From: Phycisphaeraceae bacterium
GTDB lineage: Bacteria > Planctomycetota > Phycisphaerae > Phycisphaerales > UBA1924
Length of the DNA stretch: 64,000 bases
Direction: 5' to 3'
Assembly: GCA_019636535.1 (NCBI GenBank)
Contig: JAHBXK010000009.1
Span: forward strand, 1-64,000
Part shown: positions 25,570 to 33,414 of the stretch, piece by piece
How the letters are laid out: each line of letters starts with the position of its first letter
Numbering within the stretch: the first letter of the stretch is position 1
Position numbers and translations under genes: made by a program
Notes under the pieces: generated by a model
Database searches by the model: none
Told to the model about the DNA's origin: nothing
Seen by the model: only the letters and a program-made list of their open reading frames with translations

Positions 25570-26439
25570 ATGACACGGATGCGCACGCCCGCGGGCGTGG
25601 TGATTTCTCGATCTTCCGGGCGCTTTGCTGCTGAGCACGCCCAACCCTCGAACAAGCCGACGCCGTTCGACCAGATGCCCATCAAGGACGTCTGGAAGAT
25701 GTACCGCAAGGCGCGGTCGAAGGATGTGCGCAACTTCCTGATGGAGAAGTACCTGCACCTGGTCCGCTACAACGCCGAGCGGATCTACGCCCGTCTGCCC
25801 GATGAGGTAGACCTGCAGGACCTGATCTCGGCGGGCATGTTCGGCCTGATGGACGCGATCGACGCGTTCGACCTGGACCGGGGCGTGAAATTTGAGACCT
25901 ATTGCGCTCCGCGTATCCGCGGCGCCGTGCTCGATGAACTGCGCTCGATGGACTGGGTTCCCCGGCTTGTGCGACACCGCACGGCGAAGGTGGAGGGCGC
26001 GCGCCAGAAGTTCGAGATGAAGCACGGGCGCGAGCCGACCGACGACGAACTCTCGCGGCAGTTGAAGTTGGAGGGAGAGGAGTTCACGAAGTTCAAGCGG
26101 GATTCCGCCGCCGTGGGCACGTTCTCGCTCACGCGGAAGTGCTTCCAGTCGGACGGTTCTCGCGACGTGCGCGAGATCGACGTGATCAAGGACGACGGAC
26201 AGCGCAACCCGTTCAGCGAGATTCAGCGCAAGGACGTGCGCGATCTGATGACCAAGGGCCTGTCGCGGGCTGAGCGGCTGATTGTGGTGCTGTACTACTA
26301 CGAGGAAATGACGATGAAGGAGATCGGAGCGACGCTCGATCTTTCTGAGTCGCGCGTCAGCCAGATGCACTCGTCGATTCTCGCCCGCTTGAAGGCGCAG
26401 ATGCAGCACCGGGCGAGGGAACTCGAGCCGGTCGAGTAA
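25570..26439 (+). CDS. fliA: Flagellar sigma factor FliA/WhiG family (sigma-28)
   Basis: An alternative sigma factor directing late flagellar genes. The 289-aa protein has region 2 (LVRYNAERIYARLPDEVDLQDLISAGMFGLMDAIDAFDLDRGVKFETYCAPRIRGAVLDELRSMDWVPRLVR), region 3 (EGARQKFEMKHGREPTDDELSRQL), and region 4 (LSRAERLIVVLYYYEEMTMKEIGATLDLSESRVSQMHSSILARLK). The wording 'RIRGA..DELR..DW.PR..R' is specific to the sigma-28 group. ATG 25570 has AAGGAG six bases before it; ATG 25552 in the same frame is a weaker alternative. No anti-sigma FlgM gene is adjacent in the window. Confidence 0.95.
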   Translation: MTRMRTPAGVVISRSSGRFAAEHAQPSNKPTPFDQMPIKDVWKMYRKARSKDVRNFLMEKYLHLVRYNAERIYARLPDEVDLQDLISAGMFGLMDAIDAFDLDRGVKFETYCAPRIRGAVLDELRSMDWVPRLVRHRTAKVEGARQKFEMKHGREPTDDELSRQLKLEGEEFTKFKRDSAAVGTFSLTRKCFQSDGSRDVREIDVIKDDGQRNPFSEIQRKDVRDLMTKGLSRAERLIVVLYYYEEMTMKEIGATLDLSESRVSQMHSSILARLKAQMQHRARELEPVE

Positions 26440-26469
26440 GCCCGTCGGCACGTCTGTCGGTCGCGGGTC

Positions 26470-26475
26470 TACCGT
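26470..26475 (+). promoter_or_regulatory. TANNNT hexamer six bases before folK (leaderless promoter candidate)
   Basis: TACCGT lies at 26470-26475, six bases before the GTG of folK, which has no ribosome site. With the usual distance, transcription would begin at or next to the start codon. No clear -35 element is seen. Confidence 0.4.
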
Positions 26476-26481
26476 TCGGCC

Positions 26482-27006
26482 GTGAGCGCCAACCGGCACT
26501 ATGCGGCGATTGCGCTGGGTTCGAACCTGGGAGACCGCACGGCCAACCTGGGTCTTGGGGTCGTCGGCTTGGCGTCGCTCCGTTCGACGCGGGTGTTGGC
26601 TCGCGGGCCGGTGATCCGCACTCCACCGATGCTGCCCGCGGATGAAGCGTCTGTCGCCGAACTGGGCGGAACGTATTTCAACACGGCGGTCGTGGTTGAG
26701 ACTGCGTTGCCGCCGGTTGATCTACTTTCGGCGTGCCATGCGATCGAGCGGTCGGCGGGGCGTGATCGGTCGAGTGAATCGCGAAGGTGGCTCGCGCGCA
26801 CGCTCGACCTCGACATCGTTCTGTACGGCGAGACGTCGATCGATCTGCCGGGCCTCAAGATCCCGCACGAGGGGCTGCGCGATCGGCCGTTTGTGCTGGA
26901 GCCGCTCGCCGAGATCTGGCCCGAAGCGCGGGTGCCTCCGGATGGAGTATCCATCCGTGTGCTTTGGCAGGCGCTTCAGGGTTGCACGGAGAACGTGTGT
27001 ACATGA
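26482..27006 (+). CDS. folK: 2-amino-4-hydroxy-6-hydroxymethyldihydropteridine pyrophosphokinase (FolK)
   Basis: FolK transfers pyrophosphate from ATP to hydroxymethyl-dihydropterin in folate synthesis. The 174-aa protein has the opening AIALGSNLGDR, the segment GGTYFNTAVVVETALPPVDLL (family '...f.N.vv.v.T.l.p..LL'), and the catalytic and binding block RTLDLDIVLYGETSIDLPGLKIPHEGLRDRPFVLEPLAEIWP, containing the family signature 'R.lDlDil.yg...i..p.l.iPHp.l..R.FVL.PL.ei.p'. The GTG start leaves no room for a ribosome site. The final ATGA overlaps the next gene. It lies 42 bases after fliA. Confidence 0.93.
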   Translation: MSANRHYAAIALGSNLGDRTANLGLGVVGLASLRSTRVLARGPVIRTPPMLPADEASVAELGGTYFNTAVVVETALPPVDLLSACHAIERSAGRDRSSESRRWLARTLDLDIVLYGETSIDLPGLKIPHEGLRDRPFVLEPLAEIWPEARVPPDGVSIRVLWQALQGCTENVCT

Positions 27007-28439
27007 AACGAACTCTCGATGCTGAATCATCGGAGCGAACCTGCTGGTCGCTGTCGGCTCTGACGTGGATTCGCGCGATGGCGATTTGCGTGTTGGTGAC
27101 GCTCTCTGCATCGCCAGCCGCTGCCGAGGAGCCGACCGTTGCGGGCGTGTGGGGGGCGGTGCGCTCAAACTACCGATCGACGCCCGTGATCGAGCGGCTG
27201 CGCGTCTCGGTACGGACTGCTGACGGGCCGATCGTGCGGCAGGCGTTGTCGGTGCGAACCGAACCAGAGTCGCAGGCTGACGACACGCGGCGATTGTGGG
27301 TGCGAGCCGGGGTATTGAAGGTTGAGATGAGCGAGTCTGAATCGGGTGGTCGGGTGCGTGTGGCGCTCGAACGAGCGAACAGCCCCTGGACGGAACTCGA
27401 TGGCGACGATGCGCTCACGCTGCTTCGGCGCGCGGTCCCGCCGTTGCCGGTGCCGCACGCGGACCTTGCTTTCGCTCCTTCAGATTCGAACGTCGAGGCG
27501 CAGGAACATGCGGAACAGGTACAAGGCATCGCCGCGCTCACACCCTATGCGAGAGGTGTTGCGTGGGATCGGGTGCGTGTTGAGCGTCGATCGTCCGCTG
27601 CGCCGATCACGGGCACGCCCGTCACGCTGATCGGCCGGCACGATGCCGGAATGATCGAACTGCTCGCGGAGGCCGAGACGGGGAAGATGCGGCGGCTGGT
27701 CATCACACGATCGGATTCGAGCGGACAGCCGCACGAACTGACGATCGAGATCTCTCCGAGCACGGAGCCGGCGAGCGCTTTCGAGATCGACGCTGAGCCG
27801 GATCGTCGGCGGGCGGACGTCGCGTCGGTGGTGCTTGAGGGTCGATCGATCGCCAGACGCGAGACACGCTTCGACTTTGCTCGCGCTGTGGACCTGGAGG
27901 GTCTGCCGATGGCTCAGCCCGTGCACACGGCGGACGGGCGACCGACCTTGCGGGCGTGCGTGGTTGCGGCGGTGGCTTGGGACGGTCCGTCAGGGATTGC
28001 CGGTGGATCGGGAGCGGAGCGCGCCGATGGGGCGAGACGGTGGTTGCGGGCGGTGCGCTCTGCGATGGGTGAGTGGGGAGGGGACACCGATCGGCACGAC
28101 GCGGCGGCGCTGGTGGTGCTCGCTCGGCTGAATTCGAACCTGATCGCTTCGGCCGAGACCGATGTCGGTCGGGCTGAAGCGCAACGGTTGAGGTCGCTCG
28201 CTCGTGACGCGTTGCCGGACGCAGTTGTGGCAACGGGCTGGCACCGAGACCGTGACTGGCCGGACTGGGCGAGGAGCGATAGCGCTCCGCTGATCGTGGT
28301 GATTGTCGACGCCCAGGGTCGTGCGGTGGGTGTGGTCCCCTCGTCGTGGGGAGCGGGAGATTTCGCGGAAGTTCGGCGGGAAGTTCGTGAAGCGTTGTCG
28401 GAGTTGCTGTCCGGTGTTGAGCCTCAGCCCGATCCGTAG
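27003..28439 (+). CDS. Secreted protein of unknown function
   Basis: A 478-aa protein starting with ATG 27003, coupled to folK (ATGA). Residues about 20-40 form a signal peptide (RAMAICVLVTLSASPAAAEE). The remainder has beta-rich stretches resembling LolA-like periplasmic proteins (LRVSVRTADGPIVRQALSVRTE, LWVRAGVLKVEMSE, VTLIGRHDAGMIELLAEAETGKMRRLVITRS), with predicted strand-turn-strand pattern. The end (APLIVVIVDAQGRAVGVVP, then a terminal helix) recalls the last strands of thioredoxin-like domains, but no CXXC is present. Planctomycetes often fuse LolA-like and redoxin domains, so this may be a degenerate version. That is a weak inference; function unknown. Confidence 0.6.
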   Translation: MKRTLDAESSERTCWSLSALTWIRAMAICVLVTLSASPAAAEEPTVAGVWGAVRSNYRSTPVIERLRVSVRTADGPIVRQALSVRTEPESQADDTRRLWVRAGVLKVEMSESESGGRVRVALERANSPWTELDGDDALTLLRRAVPPLPVPHADLAFAPSDSNVEAQEHAEQVQGIAALTPYARGVAWDRVRVERRSSAAPITGTPVTLIGRHDAGMIELLAEAETGKMRRLVITRSDSSGQPHELTIEISPSTEPASAFEIDAEPDRRRADVASVVLEGRSIARRETRFDFARAVDLEGLPMAQPVHTADGRPTLRACVVAAVAWDGPSGIAGGSGAERADGARRWLRAVRSAMGEWGGDTDRHDAAALVVLARLNSNLIASAETDVGRAEAQRLRSLARDALPDAVVATGWHRDRDWPDWARSDSAPLIVVIVDAQGRAVGVVPSSWGAGDFAEVRREVREALSELLSGVEPQPDP

Positions 28440-28479
28440 GGAAGTCGGTGAAATGGCCTGTGAACGAGTAGAACGCAGC

Positions 28480-28505
28480 GCGGCCCCGCACAGATGCGGG
28501 GCCGC
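28480..28505. terminator. Bidirectional terminator-like hairpin between convergent genes
   Basis: GCGGCCCCGCA-CAGA-TGCGGGGCCGC: a perfect 11-base-pair GC-rich stem with a four-base loop. It lies between the + strand secreted protein (stop 28439) and the - strand recombinase (stop 28542). No long T run follows, as is common in high-GC genomes. The position between two 3' ends fits a shared terminator. Confidence 0.75.
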
Positions 28506-28541
28506 ACTCACAGGAGAACCGAAATCTCGGTTGGAGTTCGA

Positions 28542-29561
28542 TCAGGCGGACTCAGCCCGCGGGTGGCTCTTGTTGTAAGCGTCTTGCAGGCGGCCGGTCG
28601 TGAGTTGCGTGTAGATCTGCGTAGTCGAGAGCGACTGGTGGCCTAGCAGTTCCTGCACGCTGCGCAGGTCGGCGCCGTTGTCGAGCAGGTGCGTGGCGAA
28701 CGAGTGGCGGAGCGTGTGGGGCGAGATGTCGGGATCGAGGCCGGCCTGGACGAGGTACTTGTCGAGTTTGCGCCGGACGGAGCGCGAACTGAGGCGCTTT
28801 CCGTGCTTGTTGACAAAGAGCGGGCGGTCGCGGCCGTCATTCCGCCACCAATGGGCGTAGCGCGGATCGCCCTGCACCATGGCCACGTAACGACGGACGG
28901 CGGCGAGGGCGTGCATGCCGAGCGGGACGAGGCGTTCCTTCTTGCCCTTGCCGCGGACGCGCAGAGCCTCGCCCGGCTCGTCGAGGTCTTCAATGTTCAG
29001 GCCGACCAGTTCGCTGACACGGATGCCGGTCGAATAGAGCGTTTCGAGCATCGCGCGGTCGCGCACGCCCAGAACGTCGCGATCGTTGGGTGTGGCGAGG
29101 AGTTTCTCGATCTGCTCGACGCTGATGGCCTTGGGCAGCCGCTTTGCCTGTCGCGGCGTACGGATGGCCGTCATGGGGTTGGTCTTGCTCAGGCCGCGCC
29201 GTTGGAGCCACTTGTAGAACGACCGGAGCGTGGCGATCTTGCGCGCCATGGTCGCCGCCGAGTAGTCCTTGGTGGCCAGTTCGCTCAGGAACTCGCGGAT
29301 CGTGTCCGGCGTGGCCTGGCAGATGAGTTTGGTGACCGTGTTGGGCACGATGGTGGCGGCGACGGAGTCGCTGCCGCCCGAGGCGGTCCGCTCGAAGGCG
29401 ACGTTTTCGTTGGCGTCGATGATCTCGATGTTGGACTCGGACGAGAGGAACTCCACGTACTGCCGCAGGTCCGCGCTGTAGCAGCGGGCGGTGTAGTGGC
29501 TGAAGTGCCGCTCGTTGGTGAGGTAGTCCGTAAACGCGCCGATGACCGCGAGGGTGCTCAT
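28542..29561 (-). CDS. Tyrosine recombinase of the XerC/XerD type
   Basis: A site-specific recombinase that resolves chromosome dimers at dif. The 339-aa protein has an N-terminal SAM-like DNA-binding domain (FTDYLTNERHFSHYTARCYSADLRQYVEFL). The catalytic domain keeps all residues: Arg in TGIRVSELVGL (about 182), Lys in KGKKERLVPL (about 207), HTLRHS (His and Arg, about 282-285), GHQSL (His, about 308) and Tyr in TTQIYTQL (about 317). About 35 extra residues (ERTASGGSDSVAATIVPNTV and flanks) lie between the first helices of the N-terminal domain. ATG 29561 begins where family similarity starts. Nothing here marks it as an integron or phage integrase, so Xer is the better call. Confidence 0.9.
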   Translation of the reverse strand: MSTLAVIGAFTDYLTNERHFSHYTARCYSADLRQYVEFLSSESNIEIIDANENVAFERTASGGSDSVAATIVPNTVTKLICQATPDTIREFLSELATKDYSAATMARKIATLRSFYKWLQRRGLSKTNPMTAIRTPRQAKRLPKAISVEQIEKLLATPNDRDVLGVRDRAMLETLYSTGIRVSELVGLNIEDLDEPGEALRVRGKGKKERLVPLGMHALAAVRRYVAMVQGDPRYAHWWRNDGRDRPLFVNKHGKRLSSRSVRRKLDKYLVQAGLDPDISPHTLRHSFATHLLDNGADLRSVQELLGHQSLSTTQIYTQLTTGRLQDAYNKSHPRAESA

Positions 29562-29706
29562 CGTCCGTGCTCCGTATGGCGCCGTCCGTGGCGCCGTGTG
29601 TGTGCGTCGTGTGTTCTTCGGACCTTTGCGGGGTCGACTTGGTTCGGTTCGTGTTGAGAGAGGCTGATTGGGGCGATCGGTGGTCGCCCTGCGCGAGTGC
29701 GTTCGG

Positions 29707-30087
29707 CTATGCGGCGTCATGCCCTGAAACGGTGGGGGAGTGGCTTTCGGTGCCTGGAACTGCCTTGCGGCGCAGTGTGGGGTTCAATCGCTGACGGACC
29801 TGGTGACCGACGAGGGCGGCATCGAACCAGTCGAAGCCGCCGGAGCGATTGGCCGCGAGGCCGCCGATGTGTTCGAGCAACGCCTGCTCGTCGCCCGTGT
29901 CGCAGACGAAGATCCACTGCCGATCACCCTTGCGAAAGACGATGGGTTCGCGCAGCGTTTGTGGCGGTTGTTGCGGGGTGGTTGACGTTGAGGTGGCGTG
30001 GGTCTGCGAGTGCATCGGGCCGTCCGGTGTCGCCGGTTCGGCCGTCTGATGCGGCCGCGACTCAGCGAGTGCTTGGATCTTGCCCAT
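29707..30087 (-). CDS. Small protein of unknown function
   Basis: A 126-aa protein I do not recognise. The first 45 residues are low complexity (Thr/Pro/His/Gln). A compact part follows (EPIVFRKGDRQWIFVCDTGDEQALLEHIGGLAANRSGGFDWFDAALVGHQV), containing alternating strands and helices. The ATG at 30087 overlaps the end of the upstream lipoprotein gene by 26 bases on the same strand, so both are probably co-transcribed. The core is plausible as a folded protein, but no function is proposed. Confidence 0.55.
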   Translation of the reverse strand: MGKIQALAESRPHQTAEPATPDGPMHSQTHATSTSTTPQQPPQTLREPIVFRKGDRQWIFVCDTGDEQALLEHIGGLAANRSGGFDWFDAALVGHQVRQRLNPTLRRKAVPGTESHSPTVSGHDAA

Positions 30088-30853
30088 CGACCGAGGCCCG
30101 CTCCGTTGCCATGCGGAGCCGATCACGGTCGATGAGCCGAGCCACGGCCGTGTAGGCCGCGAACTCGGTGTACCGATCCATGCTCACCAGATAGATGCGC
30201 CAGCCGTGTGCAGAGTACGGGTCGTGCCGGCCCGAGGCGAACTGCCGCAAGGCGAACAGCACGTCGTGGTTGGAGCCGTCGAGGTGCTCACTCACGACCG
30301 CTGCCGGACGGGAGTCGAAGCGCGTGAGGACACGAACCTGGGCGTCGCTGTAAGCGCCGCGGACGCGGAGCGGGTCGGCCTGCGAGAGGTCGTCGGCCGG
30401 CCGATGCGCGAAGAGCGCGAGTGTCAAGCCCAACTTTGGCGGGTCGTAGGGGTCGTAGGCGGTAACGCTGCCGACGATCAGTCCGTCAACGCCGAGCGTC
30501 TCGGCGAGCAATCGGGCGTCGTCGGGGCTGGAGATGTGGGAGAGGCGTCTGGCCCGCATGGCCGCGATGGTGCGGTTGAGCGGCAGGCACGACAAGCCAC
30601 GGACTTCGTTCACAGCCGCGACGAGTTTGTCGGAGATCGCGAAGGTGTCGACGCTCATGACGCCCGATTCGTTGGCGAGCGGCGCAACGGCCCAAAGTGC
30701 CTCAGAGCCCGTGGCCGAAGCGGGAGCGGTGAGCACCTGCGGCGCGTTCAGTGCGCTGCGGTCCGTGGAACAGGCGGCGAGCAGGACGCACGCCCAACCC
30801 GTGACGAGGAAGCGCAAAGTCTTGTGAATGCGATGGATGGGTACGGTTGTCAT
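30062..30853 (-). CDS. Lipoprotein, CsgG/LpoB-like fold suspected
   Basis: A 263-aa protein with a lipobox (CVLLAACSTD, Cys about residue 28) after a hydrophobic signal segment. ATG 30853 starts the signal sequence. The mature part reads LWAVAPLANESGVMSVDTFAISDKLVAAVNEVRGLSCLPLNRTIAAMRARRLSHISSPDDARLLAETLGVDGLIVGSVTAYDPYDPPKLGLTLALF. Strand 'vaV.pf.N.sg', a helix ('..l...L..av......v.p.....'), and 'a..lgvd.vi.G.v..y' resemble CsgG/LpoB/TolB-N-type proteins of the outer membrane. Role unknown; it may support envelope function with the TolB-like neighbour. Followed by an overlapping small gene. Confidence 0.65.
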   Translation of the reverse strand: MTTVPIHRIHKTLRFLVTGWACVLLAACSTDRSALNAPQVLTAPASATGSEALWAVAPLANESGVMSVDTFAISDKLVAAVNEVRGLSCLPLNRTIAAMRARRLSHISSPDDARLLAETLGVDGLIVGSVTAYDPYDPPKLGLTLALFAHRPADDLSQADPLRVRGAYSDAQVRVLTRFDSRPAAVVSEHLDGSNHDVLFALRQFASGRHDPYSAHGWRIYLVSMDRYTEFAAYTAVARLIDRDRLRMATERASVDGQDPSTR

Positions 30854-31019
30854 GGCGTCCTGCCTGAGAGCGGAGCGTTCCACGCTCCGCACGATCGCAA
30901 ACTGAGGGCCAAACCGGCCCGGCTCGCCGAGACCGCGCCGCGGCGTTCGAACGCGTGGCGTGCTTGGTTCGAAGCGAGCCTGTGAGCATCGGTCCGAGGA
31001 TGGTTACACCCGCAGAATG

Positions 31020-32456
31020 TCAGGGCTGTTCGGGAGAGTCGGTCGGGACGTTGGCGACCCCGGCGGATGTTGCGCTCCGGGCCTGATCGGTGGGGATGCG
31101 ACCCGTGGCCGCGGCGATGGCCTTCTCGGTGCCGAGCGACCAGATGTTGTTCGCGCCCGTGCGGTCGGAGACGAAGTACAGCCGGCCGTCCGGGGCCCAG
31201 GCGGGCATCAGGTTCAGATGCTGCCCGGAGGTGAGCATGACGCGGGACGTGCCGTCAACGCTCGTGAGCCAAAGGTCGCTGGTCGGACGGGTTCGTGTGC
31301 GGGCGGTCGCAAAGGCTGAGCCTGCCGAGCGGGGTACCGCGGCGTAGGCGATCCACTGCCCGTCCTTGCTCCATCGAGCATTGACCAGCGCGGCATCGGG
31401 GCTCGACGCGATCTCGGTTGGGTTTGACGCGTCGCCCGGCTTGTAGTCGATCGTCCAGATGCTGAAGGCGCGGTCGCCGCGCTCCTTCGACCGCTGGAAG
31501 AGGATGCGGTCGCGGCCGTTCTCGCCCGTGCTCGCGACCGGGCACCACTCGGGGAACAGGCCGTAGCCGATGAACTCGCTGGCGGTGCCGCCCATAGCGT
31601 CGGCCACCCAGATTTCCCATCTGCGGCTGGTCTGGCCGAGCCGGCAGAAGACGATCTTGCTGCCGTCTGGCGACCAACTCGGGTGGAGTTCGTGCGAGGA
31701 ATCGCTGGTAAACTGCACGGCCTGGCCGCCGTTGACGGACATGACGTAGATGTCCCAGTTGCCGCGTCGGTTGGAGGCGAAGGCGATGCGCCGGCCGTCG
31801 GGCGAAATCGCTGGCATGACGTCCTGTGCGGGGTCGGCTGTCAGTTGCGTGATCGTGCGGCCGTTGGTGCGTTTCAGATAGATGTCGGCGGTCGGTCGGT
31901 GCTGGGTGCTGGCGAAGACCATGAACTGGCCGTCGCGAGAGATCGCGGGGTCGAAGTCCGCGCCCTCCGGTGCAAACGTTACGCGGGCGAGACCCTCGGG
32001 GCCGTCGTCGATCCACGAGGCTCTCGCGGCGGCAGCGCCGTCGAAGTCCAATCCACCCGCGCCCAGACCGGGGAAAGCGTCAACATGGTGGCCGCCTCGG
32101 GCCGGTGCCGCGACTCGGCCCCCTTGATATCCGGCGGAGGCGTCGAGCGTGCGGTACGGCTCCCAGCCTTGTGCGGCTTGGGGATGCTGTTCGGCGGATG
32201 CGGCGGACTCGATCCAGAGGGGGTCGAAGCCGCGTTGGCCGCGGGGCATTTGGGAATGGGCGGGTTGTGTGGGAGCGGCCTGCGTCGTGGTGCTGGTCGG
32301 GTTCGCCTCGTGCTGTGCGGGTGCCCACCGACCGTCGGTGTGTTGTCGCTGTGAGCATCCGAACGAGTGCGACATTCCGACGACCGTGGCAAAGCCGCAC
32401 AGCGTCGAGAGAGCGAGGCGGGCGTAACGTGACCGGTGGATGTAATGAGAGCGCAC
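31020..32456 (-). CDS. TolB-like beta-propeller lipoprotein
   Basis: A 478-aa protein with a signal segment ending in HSFGCS (possible lipobox, Cys about 34). A disordered Gln/Pro/Thr-rich linker comes next. At least five PD40/WD40-like blades follow: ISRDGQFMVFAS, AISPDGRRIAFASNRRGNWDIYVMSVNGG, SWSPDGSKIVFCRL, RWSKDGQWIAYAAV, AWAPDGRLYFVSDRTGANNIW. This is the TolB C-terminal propeller; the TolB N-terminal domain is missing, so it is a TolB-like rather than true TolB protein. The start is GTG 32456 with GGAG seven bases upstream, chosen against a longer frame reaching 32792. Probably located in the periplasm at the outer membrane. Role not established. Confidence 0.82.
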   Translation of the reverse strand: MRSHYIHRSRYARLALSTLCGFATVVGMSHSFGCSQRQHTDGRWAPAQHEANPTSTTTQAAPTQPAHSQMPRGQRGFDPLWIESAASAEQHPQAAQGWEPYRTLDASAGYQGGRVAAPARGGHHVDAFPGLGAGGLDFDGAAAARASWIDDGPEGLARVTFAPEGADFDPAISRDGQFMVFASTQHRPTADIYLKRTNGRTITQLTADPAQDVMPAISPDGRRIAFASNRRGNWDIYVMSVNGGQAVQFTSDSSHELHPSWSPDGSKIVFCRLGQTSRRWEIWVADAMGGTASEFIGYGLFPEWCPVASTGENGRDRILFQRSKERGDRAFSIWTIDYKPGDASNPTEIASSPDAALVNARWSKDGQWIAYAAVPRSAGSAFATARTRTRPTSDLWLTSVDGTSRVMLTSGQHLNLMPAWAPDGRLYFVSDRTGANNIWSLGTEKAIAAATGRIPTDQARSATSAGVANVPTDSPEQP

Positions 32457-32876
32457 GGTGATCTCCGCGACACAGGCTGGGCCCCTGCGCGATCCCCGCG
32501 TCCGGAACCGGTCGAGTGGATTCAGAACCGCGTCGAACTCCGCCGAGCGCAGCGAACCCGAGCGATCGGGTGCCGCACGCTTATCGGACGCGAAGCGGAC
32601 AACCCTTGAGATGGGAGAAGACCCGGGTTCGGTCCGACCATCGGCGTGATCGGACGTTGGCTGAACCTGATTCCATCGGGGAGATGCGGGGCCGCTGATC
32701 GACACATGGCGCACAACGTCGCGAGGTCGTTCTGGGCGACCCGATGTGTGCCTTGTGGACTCGTCAATCTCGTGGCGACTGAACTCCCTCAAAACGGCGA
32801 CTTGGGCACCGACGAGTCTGCCACGTCCCGTCGATGCCCAAGCGCCTGCGAGAGAGAGAAGACGAAGAGTGGGCGG
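32457..32876. other. Non-coding stretch upstream of the TolB-like gene
   Basis: 420 bases between two minus-strand genes. Open frames in it lack ribosome sites and look like compositional noise. It should hold the promoter of the TolB-like gene near 32460-32600 and a terminator-like hairpin for the small gene at 32877 (listed separately). Nothing else recognised. Confidence 0.6.
32801..32842 (-). terminator. Terminator-like hairpin after the small minus-strand gene
   Basis: CTTGGGCA (32801-32808) pairs with TGCCCAAG (32835-32842). A second inner stem (GACG with CGTC) is interrupted by short mismatches. On the minus strand the hairpin is followed within a few bases by a TTTT run. It lies 35-75 bases after the stop codon of the gene at 32877-33182. 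Confidence 0.5.
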
Positions 32877-33182
32877 CTAGCAGCCGGCCACCCGGCAACA
32901 GATGCCGGGGAGTTGTCGTCGGGGTGTCCAGCGGGCGAGCCGCCCGCGGGGCGTGATCGTTGAGCGGAGGTGGTCCGCGTAGTCAGTCAAGTCTTCGGTG
33001 CTGAACTCGTCAAGGAACTCGAGCGTGGCGCCGGGGTTTCGTGAGATGATCTCGTCGATGAGGCGGAGTCGGGACTCGCGTTCGGGGCTGGATCGCCACG
33101 GATCCGTCTCGGCGGCGACCGCCGCGTCAAGGCTCTCCAGTCCACCTCCCAAGCGACGCTGGATCAGGCTCAGCAGAAACAT
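32877..33182 (-). CDS. Small protein of unknown function
   Basis: A 101-aa protein, start ATG 33182. The core EIISRNPGATLEFLDEFSTEDLTDYADHLRSTITPRGRLARW looks like a compact helical unit with an acidic FLDEFSTEDLTDYADHL segment. The C-terminal 20 residues are basic and Cys-containing (RQLPGICCRVAGC), and the DNA there can form a hairpin (32891-32909, CCCGGCA-ACAGA-TGCCGGG). I do not recognise the family, though short proteins with 'FL..Fs...L..Y..HL' occur in planctomycetes as I recall. Moderately sure it is a gene; no function given. Divergent from the lptC-like gene. Confidence 0.5.
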   Translation of the reverse strand: MFLLSLIQRRLGGGLESLDAAVAAETDPWRSSPERESRLRLIDEIISRNPGATLEFLDEFSTEDLTDYADHLRSTITPRGRLARWTPRRQLPGICCRVAGC

Positions 33183-33403
33183 GCGGGGTTGCCTCCACGG
33201 GTTCCGAGGGACGCGGCGGCCGGTCGGCCGTCCGAGAATCGCGTCCGGGAGTGAGGTATCGGAACGGACGGGCGTTTTCGCGTGAAGGTGTAACTTCTGC
33301 GGACCTGACGGGCGATTCTTGCGCTCTGCAGGCATGGGTTGCGCGGCAACCGACCGTCAGCGGCCCGATCGCCCTCCTGACCCCGGCTTGAGGCCGGTTC
33401 AGA

Positions 33404-33409
33404 TACACT
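33404..33409 (+). promoter_or_regulatory. TACACT hexamer five bases before the LptC-like gene (leaderless promoter candidate)
   Basis: TACACT at 33404-33409 stands five bases before ATG 33415, and no ribosome site is present. A transcript would start at or beside the ATG. The -35 region is not clear. Confidence 0.45.
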
Positions 33410-33414
33410 CCGGC

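Noticed and set aside
32457-32792. Longer N-terminal start for the TolB-like lipoprotein
   Set aside because: GTG 32456 has a ribosome site and starts the signal sequence; the extension is basic and would block export.
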